Below are positions 27,961 through 37,936 of a stretch of DNA of 64,000 nucleotides, piece by piece. Origin of the DNA: Scolanthus callimorphus. Lineage: Eukaryota > Cnidaria > Anthozoa > Actiniaria > Edwardsiidae. The position numbers and the translations under genes are program-made. Location: the NCBI GenBank assembly GCA_033964015.1, contig CM066924.1:1-64000 (forward strand), given 5' to 3'. The notes beneath the pieces were generated by a model. The model saw only the letters and a list, made by a program, of their open reading frames with translations, did not search any database and was not told the origin of the DNA. Every line of letters begins with the position of its first letter. Position 1 is the stretch's first letter.

Positions 27961-28740
27961 TACACGATGAGTATCTAGACGATTATCCAGACGATTATCT
28001 AGACGATTATCTAGACGATTATCTAGACAATAATCTAGACGACAATCTAAACGATTATCTAGACGATTATATACTAGATTATCTACTAGATAATAATCTA
28101 GATGACTATCTAGAAGATTATCTAGACGGTTATCTAAACGGTTATCTAAACGATTATCTAGATGATTATCTAGACGATTATCTAGACGATTATCGAGACG
28201 ATTATCTAGACGATTATCTAGACGATTATCTAGACGACTATCTAGACGATTATCTAGACGATTATCTAGACGACTATCTAGACGATTATCTAGACAATTA
28301 TCTAGACGATTATCTAGACGATTATCTAGACAATAATCTAGACGATAATCTAGACGATTATCTAGAGGATTATCTAGAGGATTATTTAGAGGATTATCTA
28401 GACGACAATCTAGACGATTATCTAGACGATTATCTGTACGATTACCTATACGATTATCTATACGATTATCTATACGATTATCTTTACGATTATCTTTACG
28501 ATTATCTTTACGATTATCTAGACGATTATCTAGACGATTATCTAGACGATTATCTAGACGATTATCTAGACGATTATCTAGACGATTATCTAGACGATTA
28601 TCTGGACGATTATCTGGACGATTATCTGGACGATTATCTCTACGATTATCTACAGGATTATCTACAGGATTATCTACACGATTATCTACACGATTATCTA
28701 CACGATTATCTACACGATTATCTACACGATTATCTAGACG
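26690..28740 (+). repeat. Higher-order duplication, period about 1.28 kb
   Basis: The block beginning GAGTATCTAGACGATTATCC occurs at 26691 and at 27969. It is followed in both by the GACAATAATC, TACTAGATTATC and CTTTACGATTAT markers and by a closing run of CTACAGGATTAT and CTACACGATTAT units. The spacing is 1278 bp. Confidence 0.8.
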
Positions 28741-28783
28741 ATTAGCTAGACGATTATCTAGACGATTATCTAGACGATTATCT

Positions 28784-29466
28784 GAGATTGTTCATCTAAC
28801 CTCCCAGTTTAGACCATGCAATCCTCTTCCAGACATCGGCGTTGGGTCAACTTTTATCACCCCTAAGCCTGTTGCTCGCGATCTTGGAATTGCTGTTGAC
28901 AGCCATCTTAAAATGACCCATCATGTTAATAACATTTGCAAGTCGGCAAGCTTCGCTCTCCGCAATATTGGGCGCATACGCAAATATGTCTCTCAGGGTG
29001 ATTGCGGAAAGCTTGTTCATGCGTTCATCAGCTCCCGTCTGGATAGTTGCAACTCACTTTTAATTGGCGTCCCTAAGGTCCACCTTGACAAGCTTCAACG
29101 CATCCAAAACAGTGCTGCGAGACTTGTGACTAAAACCAAGAAGCATGATCATATTCCTCCTGTCCTTCGCGTTCTTCACTGGCTGCCAGTATCCTCGAGA
29201 GTTCAATATAAAATTTTACTCGTCACTTTTAAAGCTCTGAATGGACTTGCTCCAGATTACATCTCGGAAATACTTAATCCTTATCGTCCTAGCCGGAGAC
29301 TTAGGTTCTCGGACCTTAAACTGCTGAAAGTCCCAAAGTCCAACACTGCTACTTATGGTGACCGAGCATTTTCTGATTTTCATTGGAATCCGTGCAAGGT
29401 TAACTGCTTTACACTTCGAAAAGCATTGAAAGGACCTGTCATCACCTATTGTCTTTTGTCAGCATA
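28784..29466 (+). pseudogene. 5'-truncated L2/CR1-like retrotransposon, C-terminal RT region
   Basis: Coding sequence begins at GAGATTGTTC directly after the last satellite unit and stays open in one frame for about 227 codons to a TAG at 29465. The first ATG is 28913. The translation includes PVARDLGIAVDSHLKMTHHV, FALRNIGRIRKYVSQGDCGK, FISSRLDSCNSLLIGVP, RIQNSAARLVTKTKKHDHIP and VLHWLPVSSRVQYKILLVTF. These are hallmarks of the thumb and C-terminal tail of L2/CR1-type ORF2 proteins, which end shortly after this block. The catalytic palm is missing, as expected of 5' truncation during target-primed reverse transcription. The fragment cannot be autonomous. Codon usage and composition are unlike the adjoining array. 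Confidence 0.85.
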
Positions 29467-31240
29467 GCTAGTAGTTATTGAATCACTTAATAGTTTACTT
29501 GTTCGATCCAGAAGTCACCTTTAAATACACTGCTTACCCCTAAGTAAAAATAAAATATACTTCTCCGGCAATATTGACTTGTAAAAAGGAAGGGCCGAGA
29601 TAAAGAGCTCTGGTCTAAAAACATATGGGAATTTCAAAACTTTCTCTTAAGCGATTAATTGATTTCGAATCATACTCTTTCTCCCTGAATCCATAAAAAT
29701 ATTGATACATCAAAACTTAGTTCCATCATTTTTTTAGTAAATAATGTATACCACAAATTTCTTCCCTCACTATAATTGTCAGCTATTTACTCATTTCAGT
29801 AGATTCCTGTTCGTTTGTTTTAAGGCTGACTAAGATTACCGCGTTTCTTACCTTGATAATCAGGACTATGACTATGGACTGAACTTTGTCCCCAGCAACT
29901 GTGAAAAACAAAACAGAAAATGTCAATACACCCCGTGCAAGGGTAACCGCTTTTCACTTGAACGGGACCTGTCATCAACTATTGTCTTGTGGTTACTAAA
30001 GCACTTTAAAATAGTTTACTTGTTCGATCCAAAAGTCACCTTTAAAATACACTGCTTACTCCTGAGTAAAAATAAAATATACTTCTCCCGCACCCGCAAT
30101 ATCGACTTGAAAGATAAAGAGCTCTGGTCTAAAAACATATGGGAATTTCAAAACTTTCTCTTAAGTGATTAATTGATTTCGAATCATACTCTTTCTCCCT
30201 GAATCCATAAAAATAATGATACATCAAAACTTAGTTCCGTTTTTTTTAAAGTAAATAATGTATACAACAAATTCTCCCTCACTATAATTGTCAGGTTTTT
30301 GCTCATTCCAGTAGATTCATGCTCGTTTGTTTAAGGCTGAATAAGATCATCGCGTTTCTTACCTTGATAATCAGGACTGACTGTCTACTATATGGACTGG
30401 CTGACCCCCAGATTCTCCCCAGCAACTGTGAAAAACAAAACAGAAAATGTTAATACACCCCGTGCAAGGATAACCGCTTTTCACTTGAACGGGACCTGTC
30501 ATCAACTATTGTCTTGTGGTTACTAAAGCACTTTAAAATAGCTTACTTGTTCGATCCAAAAGTCACCTTTAAAATACACTGCTTACTCCTGAGTAAAAAT
30601 AAAATTACTTCTCCCGCGCCCGCTATATCGACTTGAAAGATAAAGAGCTCTGGTCTAAAAAAACGTATGCGAATTTCAAAACTTTCCCCTTAAGTGATTA
30701 ATTGATTTCGAATCATACTCTTTCTCCCTGAATCCATAAAAACAATGATACATCAAAACTTAGTTCCGTTTTTTTAAAGTAAATAATGTATACAACAAAT
30801 TCTCCCTCACTATAATTGTCAGCTTTTTACTCATTCCAGTAGATTCATGCTCGTTTGTTTAAGGCTGAATAAGATCATCGCGTTTCTTACCTTGATAATC
30901 AGGACTGACTGTCTACTATATGGACTGGCTGACCCCCAGATTCTCCCCAGCAACTGTGAAAAACAAAACAGAAAATGTTAATACACCCCGTGCAAGGATA
31001 ACCGCTTTTCACTTCGAAAACATTGAACGGGACCTGTCATCAACTATTGTTTTACTTGTTCGATCCAAAAGTCACCTTTAAAATACACTGCTTACCCCTA
31101 AGTAAAAATAAAATATACTTCTCCCGCAATATTGACTTGAAAGATAAAGAGCTCTGGTCTAAAATCGTATGAGGTTAATTTATTTCGAATCATGCTTGTT
31201 TCTTTCTCTCTGAATCGAAAAAAAAAACATCAAAACTTAG
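29385..31240 (+). repeat. Four tandem copies of the L2-like element's 3' end (period 527-543 bp)
   Basis: The segment from the last codons (anchor GTGCAAGG) through the 3' UTR is reiterated. The anchor is at 29392, 29935, 30462 and 30990, and the motif GTTCGATCC is at 29501, 30022, 30549 and 31058. Copies two and three share a deletion of CGAAAACATTG-type sequence that copy four retains, so copy four is closer to the original end. Each unit has an AGATAAAGAGCTCTGGTCT block and an ATTGATTTCGAATCATAC block. The short frame 29987-30172 in copy two is not a gene. Confidence 0.88.
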
Positions 31241-32430
31241 GCCAGTTTTAGACCTCGAACCTAATTCTTGTCGCACTAAATGACCATTTCCCCTTGTTTA
31301 GTTAGTTAAGCTATTGCCTTGCGCTCATTTGCACAGATTAGGAACGGCACTATCTGCGCCGCGCTAAATTACAACTTTGAATCCTTTCAGCGCTTTTAAA
31401 ATCTGGGCAGGGATCTTCTCCATTCACCAGACAGGCTATACTAACCTCATAAAAATCACTGTTATAAAAATTACATGCTTTTAGTGGCTAATATATCAAA
31501 TCAATTTAGCGCGACAGAATTAAGTTCGGCGTTTAAAACGGGCCTTAGTTCCGTCATGTTTTCATTAAATAAAACAATGTATAAAACAACATTTTCGTTC
31601 ATTCTCCTACAAAGGCTTAATTGACCAGCGTGATAGATAATAATTATTTACATATCAGTAGTAACTGAATAAGACCTTCGCTTTTCTTACCTCAGCGCTA
31701 AAGAAGCTGCGCGGCAAATAAAGCGGACTGTGATACTGTTAGGAAGAAAAAAATAGTAGCTGCGTTTAGGCAGGAGTTTCAAGTTTTTGAGCCTTGCCTC
31801 ATGGTTAAAATTTGCTTCATTCTCATACATTTACTGTATTTCTCACGCACAACTTTCTTGGATGTTTCATTTCTTACAAAAACTCCAGATTTTTAAACAA
31901 CTGAGGGTTGACAAATAATTATTAGCTACTCTTCACTCTAAAGAGGCAAAACTTTTGAAAATTACTAAGCTTGACCATGGACCTTGACAAACGTATATAC
32001 AAAGACCCACCTTTTTTCAATGACTGCATAATAATAATAATAATAATCTTTTAATCCATTGACTTGTGACTCATATATTGTATTAAAATACAAAGACTCT
32101 AGAGTGGGGATATTACGATGATGATGTTACCTTGAAATACGTAAATCCGGTAGATAAATTACACTGGAAACTATAACAAAGAAGAAAGGAGTTAGCTATA
32201 GCTTAGTATTGTGTTCATTTCGATGTTCGCTTGTAGCTTAATTAGCTGACTCAGGTTTTTCGAGAGGACGGATCTCCGCGCGTCAGAAATAGCCCTTAAA
32301 CTACAAACCGATGGAAACGCAATGAAAGAAGGAGGTTTTGAAATCCTGTTGGGATGAACAGTTTTCAAAGTTTGAAGTAATACATCAAAATTTGTTTGAA
32401 AATCGGCAGTTTTCCCGCATTGATCAAGTG
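31240..32430. other. Unassigned AT-rich spacer
   Basis: No gene or clear repeat is seen apart from an (AAT)n microsatellite at about 32027-32047. The text around 31255-31560 has weak internal symmetry (GCGCTAAAT and TTTAGCGCGACAG) and may be a degenerate element. Confidence 0.4.
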
Positions 32431-32444
32431 ATATAAGTGATTTT

Positions 32445-32868
32445 GCCCGGGGGGGACTCCCCATATTTTCAGACGGGGGTGCTCGTCCTATCCCTTAGGG
32501 TATAAAATTGACAGACGTGCTATCTCTTAGGGGTGTTTAAAATCAGCCCTATCCCTTAGGGGAGTCTCAGACCAATCCTTGCCCAGAAATATAATGGTAC
32601 TGACACCAGAACCGATATTTACAAAGGAAACTTGGTTGAAAACCCTAAAAGACTTAAAATTCGCTTTTATTTGTTTTTTGACCTGCCAAATTTGCTGTCT
32701 TTTAGGGGTAAATTCGGCGGTCGCCACGCCAAATTTGCTTTCTTTTAGGGGTAAAATTGCTGTTTGCCACACCCATTTTGCTATCCCTTAGGGTCAAAAT
32801 CAATTTTCCCGACGAGCACCCCCGTCTAAAATATTGGGAGTCCCCCCCCCCCCCCCGGGTGATTTTGC
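32445..32868. mobile_element. MITE with about 40-bp terminal inverted repeats and CCCTTAGGG subrepeats
   Basis: The left end (GGGGACTCCCCATATTTTC, then GACGGGGGTGCTCGTC) is matched in inverse at the right end (GACGAGCACCCCCGTC, then AAAATATTGGGAGTCCCC). A poly(C) run of about 18 ends the right arm. Inside, the motif CTATCCCTTAGGG or CTTTTAGGGGT recurs about six times. There is no transposase frame, and the small frames at 32192-32950 on both strands are shadows. A distant relative may lie at 40855-41270. Confidence 0.8.
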
Positions 32869-32869
32869 C

Positions 32870-34263
32870 ATGATTTACACGCAACATTACAGCTGTAGTT
32901 ACTGCCTTGAAATGTTGGTACGTATTTATTCCACCCTTATGGGGTCGCAACTCTATTCTACACTTTACTTTACTGTTGCTTTAAAAGTGTAAACGTGTAA
33001 CATATCATTTGATATATAATTTGCACAGCGAATTATTAGTATGTAATTACGATTTACATACTATTTGCTGCTAGCTATAAGCGGCTCACCTACAAAGTAA
33101 GAACGCTGGACAAATTCCAGAAACATTTATCGCATAGTTGAAATACAGTAAGTTAAGTATAATATACATTTGAAAACTAGATATGCGTTTATTGAGGTAG
33201 ATTGTGAACAATCACATCTCTCGAGCGTCTTGTATGATGACCCTTACTTACATAGGAAAAGTTAACTGAAATTTCGCTAACCGTTGAAAGGCACGGTCTT
33301 TAGTAACCGTTTGAAAGATAAAACAACTTCTCACTATAAAAACACGTACCTTCAACTTTCGTACAGAAGTCTTGTGATTTCTGGATGATTCAGTTCTGTA
33401 TTCAATGGTAGCTTTGAAAAGTTAAGAGCAAGAAATTCGGATCACAGATCCATGGGACGTGATCTATAAGTTTGGCACATCTGGAGAAGCCTTTGAAATA
33501 CGAGCTAGAAAGTGTCAGTCAGACCACCATGTTTGCAACTAAGTGATTAAGTGATCAAAAACCTGTTTCTTAAAGGAATGTGCCGAAACTCTTGTTTTAA
33601 TTTAAATTTCTCGATCAAGAACAATTTTGCAGTGTGCTATGTAGACAAAATTTACAATTCTAGCTCAACTGTGTTTGACTTCTCACGCTTATAATCTTAG
33701 TTGTAACAAATCAGTTAATCACTATGTGTTACTGTTCCTTTGAATCGGTTAATACCTTGCAAAACTAACAGCGTTTACTCCAATATGACCTCATTGTCCA
33801 GGCGTTCCGCCCTGCTGAAAAATCAACTATATACACAGGAACCCCGCGCAGATGGCACTATGACCCACAGGGAACCCACAAACTTTTCGAACCCAGCCCA
33901 CGACCGAGAGAAAACAAAATGGCTGACAGCCGGGCCGGGCCCAGCGGAATACAATCATAGCATAAATGCCGTTATACAGGCTTCGAAATTCCATGTTTTG
34001 ATCGGGCATTTGTACAGATGATTGGTGCATGTCAGTTTTGGGGACGTGGTGAGTTTGATAGGGGCGAATGTTCCAAAAAGCTTCTCCTTTTAGGGTTCCT
34101 CAGAATGCCCCAACAATAATAATGCTCTTTTGTTTTGTAAGTAACTTACACTCACCCTAAACACTGTATACTAAATCATTCAACGAGGAATATTGCTAGG
34201 AAGTTTCACGAGGGCGGCCATGGCTTACATTAGCTGAATGCAAGGAAGGATAGTGGGGATAGT
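32870..34263. other. Spacer without supported gene
   Basis: AT-rich sequence with no recognisable domain. The 93-codon frame at 33740-34021 is low complexity and has no homologue I recognise. Its GC-richer part (33780-33960) could be a promoter or repeat fragment. Confidence 0.4.
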
Positions 34264-34488
34264 ACCTGGGCTGCAATGCTTTCTCTCTCTCCAATTGGCT
34301 GCTCGGTTTCAGAGCACAACACAGATAACATCAAGGGGCAAGGCTAACCTAGGCTATTATCAGACGTTGAACGATAATAATCTGCACCAATCACTCATTT
34401 CCAGGTGCTCTCTTTGACAGTCAGGTGTGCACAAAAGGCCACGGATCCAGCCCGTTTGGCCCAACACGCTTGCCGTCTGTCAAAGGCA
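34264..34488 (+). repeat. 225-bp direct repeat, copy 1
   Basis: The block from ACCTGGGCTGCAATGC to CTGTCAAAGGCA is repeated almost without change at 34897-35121, 633 bp downstream. It contains TTATCAGACGTTGAACGATA, a CT-rich run and CACACCTGACTGTC on the complement. No coding potential is evident. Confidence 0.9.
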
Positions 34489-34896
34489 GCCCTAGGGTTA
34501 AGTCTCAGCCAACGCTGGCTGGCCCTCTTTCTTTCAACCCTAACCTTCACAGTTGGCTCTTTTCGGGCAAGTTATTAATTAGGGTTTGGGTTTTTAGGGT
34601 TTGACCGGCCGCTCTAAATTTCCACCTTTTTTTGGATTTATTTTCAGACTGCAGGCCATAATACGAGCTCCCATGGTTTGCCCAGCCGCACAGTGACGCC
34701 CGAGGTATTACTTGCTGTGCCAATGTAGCTAGGCTGACAATATGATTGTTGTCAGTATTGCACCAGAGAGGATGCCCACCAGTCAGTGGTATCGTGGTAA
34801 TCAGGTGAGCTGATCATTTTTGAATGTTCAATCTCTGGCCCCTCCCCTCCCCCCTGATCCCCCCCTTTGTTATGATAATTATAATTAATACAGGTT

Positions 34897-35121
34897 ACCT
34901 GGGCTGCAATGCTTTCTCTCTCTCCAATTGGCTGCTCGGTTTCAGAGCACAACACAGATAACATCAAGGGGCAAGGCTAACCTAGGCTATTATCAGACGT
35001 TGAACGATAATAATCTGCACCAATCACTCATTTCCAGGTGCTCTCTTTGACAGTCAGGTGTGCACAAAAGGCCACGGATCCAGCCCGTTTGGCCCAACAC
35101 GCTTGCCGTCTGTCAAAGGCA
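34897..35121 (+). repeat. 225-bp direct repeat, copy 2
   Basis: Near-identical to 34264-34488. The 408 bp between the copies are unrelated and include stretches of GGGTTAGGGTTT-like sequence (34545-34610) and CCCCTCCCCTCCCCCC (34838-34868). Flanking sequence differs beyond both ends. Confidence 0.9.
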
Positions 35122-36075
35122 CATAATCATGATTTATTGATCGGCGGTAGGGCTAGTGTTGCTAGGCAAAATGCTGTTGAACGACGACCAACAAATATTG
35201 ATTACATCTATATTGAGGCACTCCGGTCCCCCATTCTTGTCATTTTCTGACTAGAATGCATTAAACAGCTCTCTCTTCGAGTCTTACGAAGAATATTTAA
35301 AACTGGGTTGGTTCTGTTTTAAATTGTTTGTTAAGATATTCGTGAAAGTGTAAGAGAGAGCTGTAGGTATCATCCCTCCTCAAAATGGAGCAAAAGAGTG
35401 CGATTGATGTAAAATCATCATCTCTTTTGCTCAGGGACTCATTGTAGCCGGTTGTTAAATCCAGATTTCTTTAAAAGTCCTGATTATAACTTAAGAAGAC
35501 TATGAAGCAAATACATCAAACACCTCCTGGCTTATTCTAGTTGTTTGTCTGTCTAGTTTCCGATCAGAGCTTCCCATATAAAGGATATTTGAAACTGACT
35601 AAGTGGTGGACCGTTTGATCTTTGTGTGTGTGTGTGTGGTGGTGGTGGGGTGGGGCGCGGGGTTTAGGGATGGCAGATTTTGAACAAAATCACTGCATGG
35701 CCCGAGGGGGCGAACATAATTCCTGCAGAATGAATTCGTTATACAATTCTCATACCATCGTGGATAATCAGCCTAGTAACACACCAAGTCGGAGAAAGCA
35801 TCCAATTCCATCGGCTAATTTAGAGAATATAGAGCAATTTTCTTGATTGAATTTGCTAAATCAAATCTGGAACTTTGTTTTTTAGATAATTATTAAGAGA
35901 TTTCTACACGTAATTCGTCTTCTAATATCAAACGAAAACAATAACAAAATGAGTGGCTGACACGGGCTCTTTAAAAAAAATTAATTGCACCGACAAAATC
36001 TTCCGCCCCCACCTCATTTATCTGTGTGTGTGTCGTTGACTATAAACCAAATTTTATTATTCTAGGTGCATGCGG
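35122..36075. other. Spacer with GT microsatellite, downstream of the minus-strand gene
   Basis: A (GT)n run with GGT continuation lies at 35621-35650. Small frames are present (35038-35250, 35622-35846) but have no domain. If the minus-strand gene has more 3' exons they should lie here; none was recognised. Confidence 0.4.
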
Positions 36076-36758
36076 CTATTCTACATACCTCCGTCTGCGT
36101 CGATGTGAACGGTCTATCTGCCGTTGGTATCTTGCCCTGCGGCACTTCATTGAATGAACGAATTCCTCTTCCTGGCCAAACGCACCTCGTTGCTCACTCT
36201 TGGCAAGTTGGAAGCTGGTGGCTAAGTCTTCGTCACAGTAATAACAAGGACAGGGATAAGCGTAACCAGTGCGCAATGCCATATGGGCTAGTTCGAACCT
36301 TCGAAGCGCTGGAACAGGCATTGGGTCTTCTCGGCTATAGATGCCCCTCACGTCTACAAGAAGCCGTTCGTATATGTCCAATCCGTAGCAGTCAAGAAGA
36401 ATAACCGCTTCTACATCTGGGATGTCTTGTTTCAAGTCGGATAACGCCGTCTGGAGAAAATCTCTTCCTTCGCGCCAAAAACGTTGTTGGTAATTAGGTC
36501 CATCGCCTGTTTTCGGGAATTCCTGGGTGTCGTATCCAACCATTCTGCAACGAAACTCAGAACCTGAAACTGAAGAAAACTCACCTAGCCTTTCCTGAAA
36601 GGGAGCCCAAAAGTGTCTAACCAAATCCTCATCGGTTATCTCCTGGTCCTGATCGAAAAACCCAAGAACTCGGTGGATAGATGAGGCTGGTAGACCGTCG
36701 CCATCACCGGGTCTCGTCAAAGGATATCGAACCAGTATACGCAGACATCGCTGGTGAC
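36076..36758 (-). CDS. Hypothetical minus-strand gene, exon D (C-terminal or penultimate)
   Basis: The exon begins with HQRCLRILVRYPLTRPGDGD and stays open for about 225 codons: SSIHRVLGFFDQDQEITDED, LVRHFWAPFQERLGEFSS, FRCRMVGYDTQEFPKTGDGP, DVEAVILLDCYGLDIYERLL, YAYPCPCYYCDEDLATSFQL. It ends with a basic tail SHRRRRRYVE and a TAG at 36076. The Cys cluster CPCYYC could bind metal, which is a suggestion from spacing only. A strong donor (GGAG|GTATGT) lies four codons before the stop, so the true exon may end at 36089 and splice onward. Length, absence of repeats in the frame and matching splice phases argue for a genuine host gene. The function is unknown, and the basic C-terminus is compatible with a nuclear or nucleic-acid-associated protein. 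Confidence 0.65.
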
Positions 36759-36835
36759 CTGTAAATACCAGGGATTTATAGTCTGGTTATTATTATTTGT
36801 TTAATCGAACAAGCTACTGCTTCGCTGTGCATTAC

Positions 36836-37052
36836 CTTCTTTTTGCGCATCTATAAAGTTGGCGGGAAGTTGCTCGTCCCTTAGTATGCAGGCGTCAAAG
36901 AAATCTCCAAAAACAGGCAATAAAGCACGTGCAGAAGTCCAGGTCATCTTCAGTCTGGCCAAAACTGGGTAGCGAACTATACTCCAATAGGCCCTCATTA
37001 TTTCGTAGGCAGTATTTGGCAAAACCTCGGGGATCAGTTGACCTTGAGACAT
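36836..37052 (-). CDS. Hypothetical minus-strand gene, exon C
   Basis: Read from ATG 37052 the exon gives MSQGQLIPEVLPNTAYEIMR, then AYWSIVRYPVLARLKMTWTS and LPVFGDFFDACILRDEQLPA, and ends QKEG at a donor GAAG|GTAATG. It splices in phase 1 to the acceptor TTTACAG at 36759, preserving the frame. It could be the first exon of its own gene or an internal exon of the gene above. In the second case the exon starts at 37042 after CTCAAG and continues CGQG directly. The polypyrimidine tract of that acceptor is weak. The intervening 0.9 kb holds two MITEs. The family is not recognised. Confidence 0.6.
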
Positions 37053-37077
37053 GAACTATTTTAGCTTTACAAATATA

Positions 37078-37201
37078 GAGTGGTTTTCATCCGACTGTGA
37101 AAATGATAGTATTCTCCTTTTTAATAATGACTAGTGGACACTATTAAAACTGGGATACTGGCTATTAGCTTTTGTTTGACAGTCCGATGAAAACCGCACT
37201 C
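37078..37201. mobile_element. Small MITE, about 20-bp inverted ends
   Basis: AGAGTGGTTTTCATCCGACT at the left is mirrored by AGTCCGATGAAAACCGCACTCT-type sequence at the right. It is 124 bp long, is non-coding, and lies in the interval between exons B and C. Confidence 0.8.
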
Positions 37202-37429
37202 TAACTCATGAGATCAGTAGTAGTAAGTCGAAAAAAAATAGACTATTTCAAGTTTCTCGACAAACCCAAATGGACACATCTCGTTTCTCGAAATAGCCCT
37301 ATTACCACTATAAGAACTACTGCTCGGTTTTTACACATTACTTCCTAACATTCATGCGAGAAGCAGGTGTTACGCGTTCGTTCGTCAAAGTGAGAACATC
37401 GCATTCCTGGCAAATTTTCGTGCTCCGGG

Positions 37430-37625
37430 TTAATTCGTTGTTGTTGTTTTTTTTTTTGCGTCGGCACCGCTTTAAGAAAAGAAGTTTTGCATGATTGAAT
37501 GTCCACAGTAAACTAAGCCCAATTTCAAATTTTCAAATTCGAGTTTTGTCTACACTTAACGTTCTATCATGCGAAACTTTTTTTGTTAGGCAGTCTTGAC
37601 CGCAAAAAAAATGTCCGTGCCAATG
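37430..37625. mobile_element. Degenerate inverted-repeat element
   Basis: TTTTTGCGTCGGCACCG and AAGTTTTGCATGATTG on the left pair with CATGCGAAACTTTTTTT and CCGCAAAAAAAATGTCCGTGCC-type sequence on the right. The arms are imperfect. Confidence 0.5.
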
Positions 37626-37662
37626 TAATAAAACAAAACTAGTTTACTCGGAGCATCAAATA

Positions 37663-37860
37663 AACCTCCTCGGCTTGGGCGTAATGTTTTCTCATTTCAG
37701 ATCACGTGGCATTCCCATGAGTATTCTGTCTTTCTTTTTCTGCTACGCACCGAAGGATAAATGAATATGGTAGTATTCCAAACAAAGAGAGAAAACTCAT
37801 GGGAATGCCACGTGATCTGAAATGGGCTAAACATTACGCCCAAGCCGAGGAGGTCTATTG
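37663..37860. mobile_element. Foldback MITE with about 60-bp arms
   Basis: The left arm starts ACCTCCTCGGCTTGGGCGTA and ends GGCATTCCCATGAGT. The right arm is its near-exact complement (ACTCATGGGAATGCCACGTG to CAAGCCGAGGAGGT). A loop of about 75 bp separates them. The small minus frame 37697-37888 is this element. Confidence 0.9.
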
Positions 37861-37936
37861 TTCCAGGGTTGCGCAAACGTGCCCGCATTTTTTGTCAGCG
37901 TCCGACAAATTTCCCACCTGCTCATGTGAGATATTA

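Larger units (their letters stand above)
15201..28783 (-). repeat. 12-bp minisatellite, right arm, well-phased part
   Basis: The CGATTATCTAGA array continues after the retrotransposon. It keeps a strict 12-bp phase for kilobases, with only occasional single-base losses such as those near 15817 and 16735. Variant blocks (CTGGACGATTAT, CTACACGATTAT, CTTTACGATTAT, GATCATCTAGAC) form local homogenised runs. The frames 17811-18509 (+, DDYL repeats) and 23539-25038 (-, 499 codons, NRLD repeats) and the short minus frame at 15161-15412 exist only because the unit is a multiple of three. None has a unique domain. Confidence 0.97.

Noticed and set aside
1..28783. CRISPR array
   Set aside because: The repeat has no spacers and is continuous 12-bp tandem DNA in a eukaryotic context.
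29501..29509. tRNA B-box-like GTTCGATCC in each 3' unit of the L2-like element
   Set aside because: No A-box at the right distance and no cloverleaf can be drawn. It is a conserved part of the retrotransposon 3' UTR.
33740..34021. 93-codon frame with Pro/Asn/Arg-rich composition
   Set aside because: No domain, an equally long shadow frame on the other strand and no exon context.
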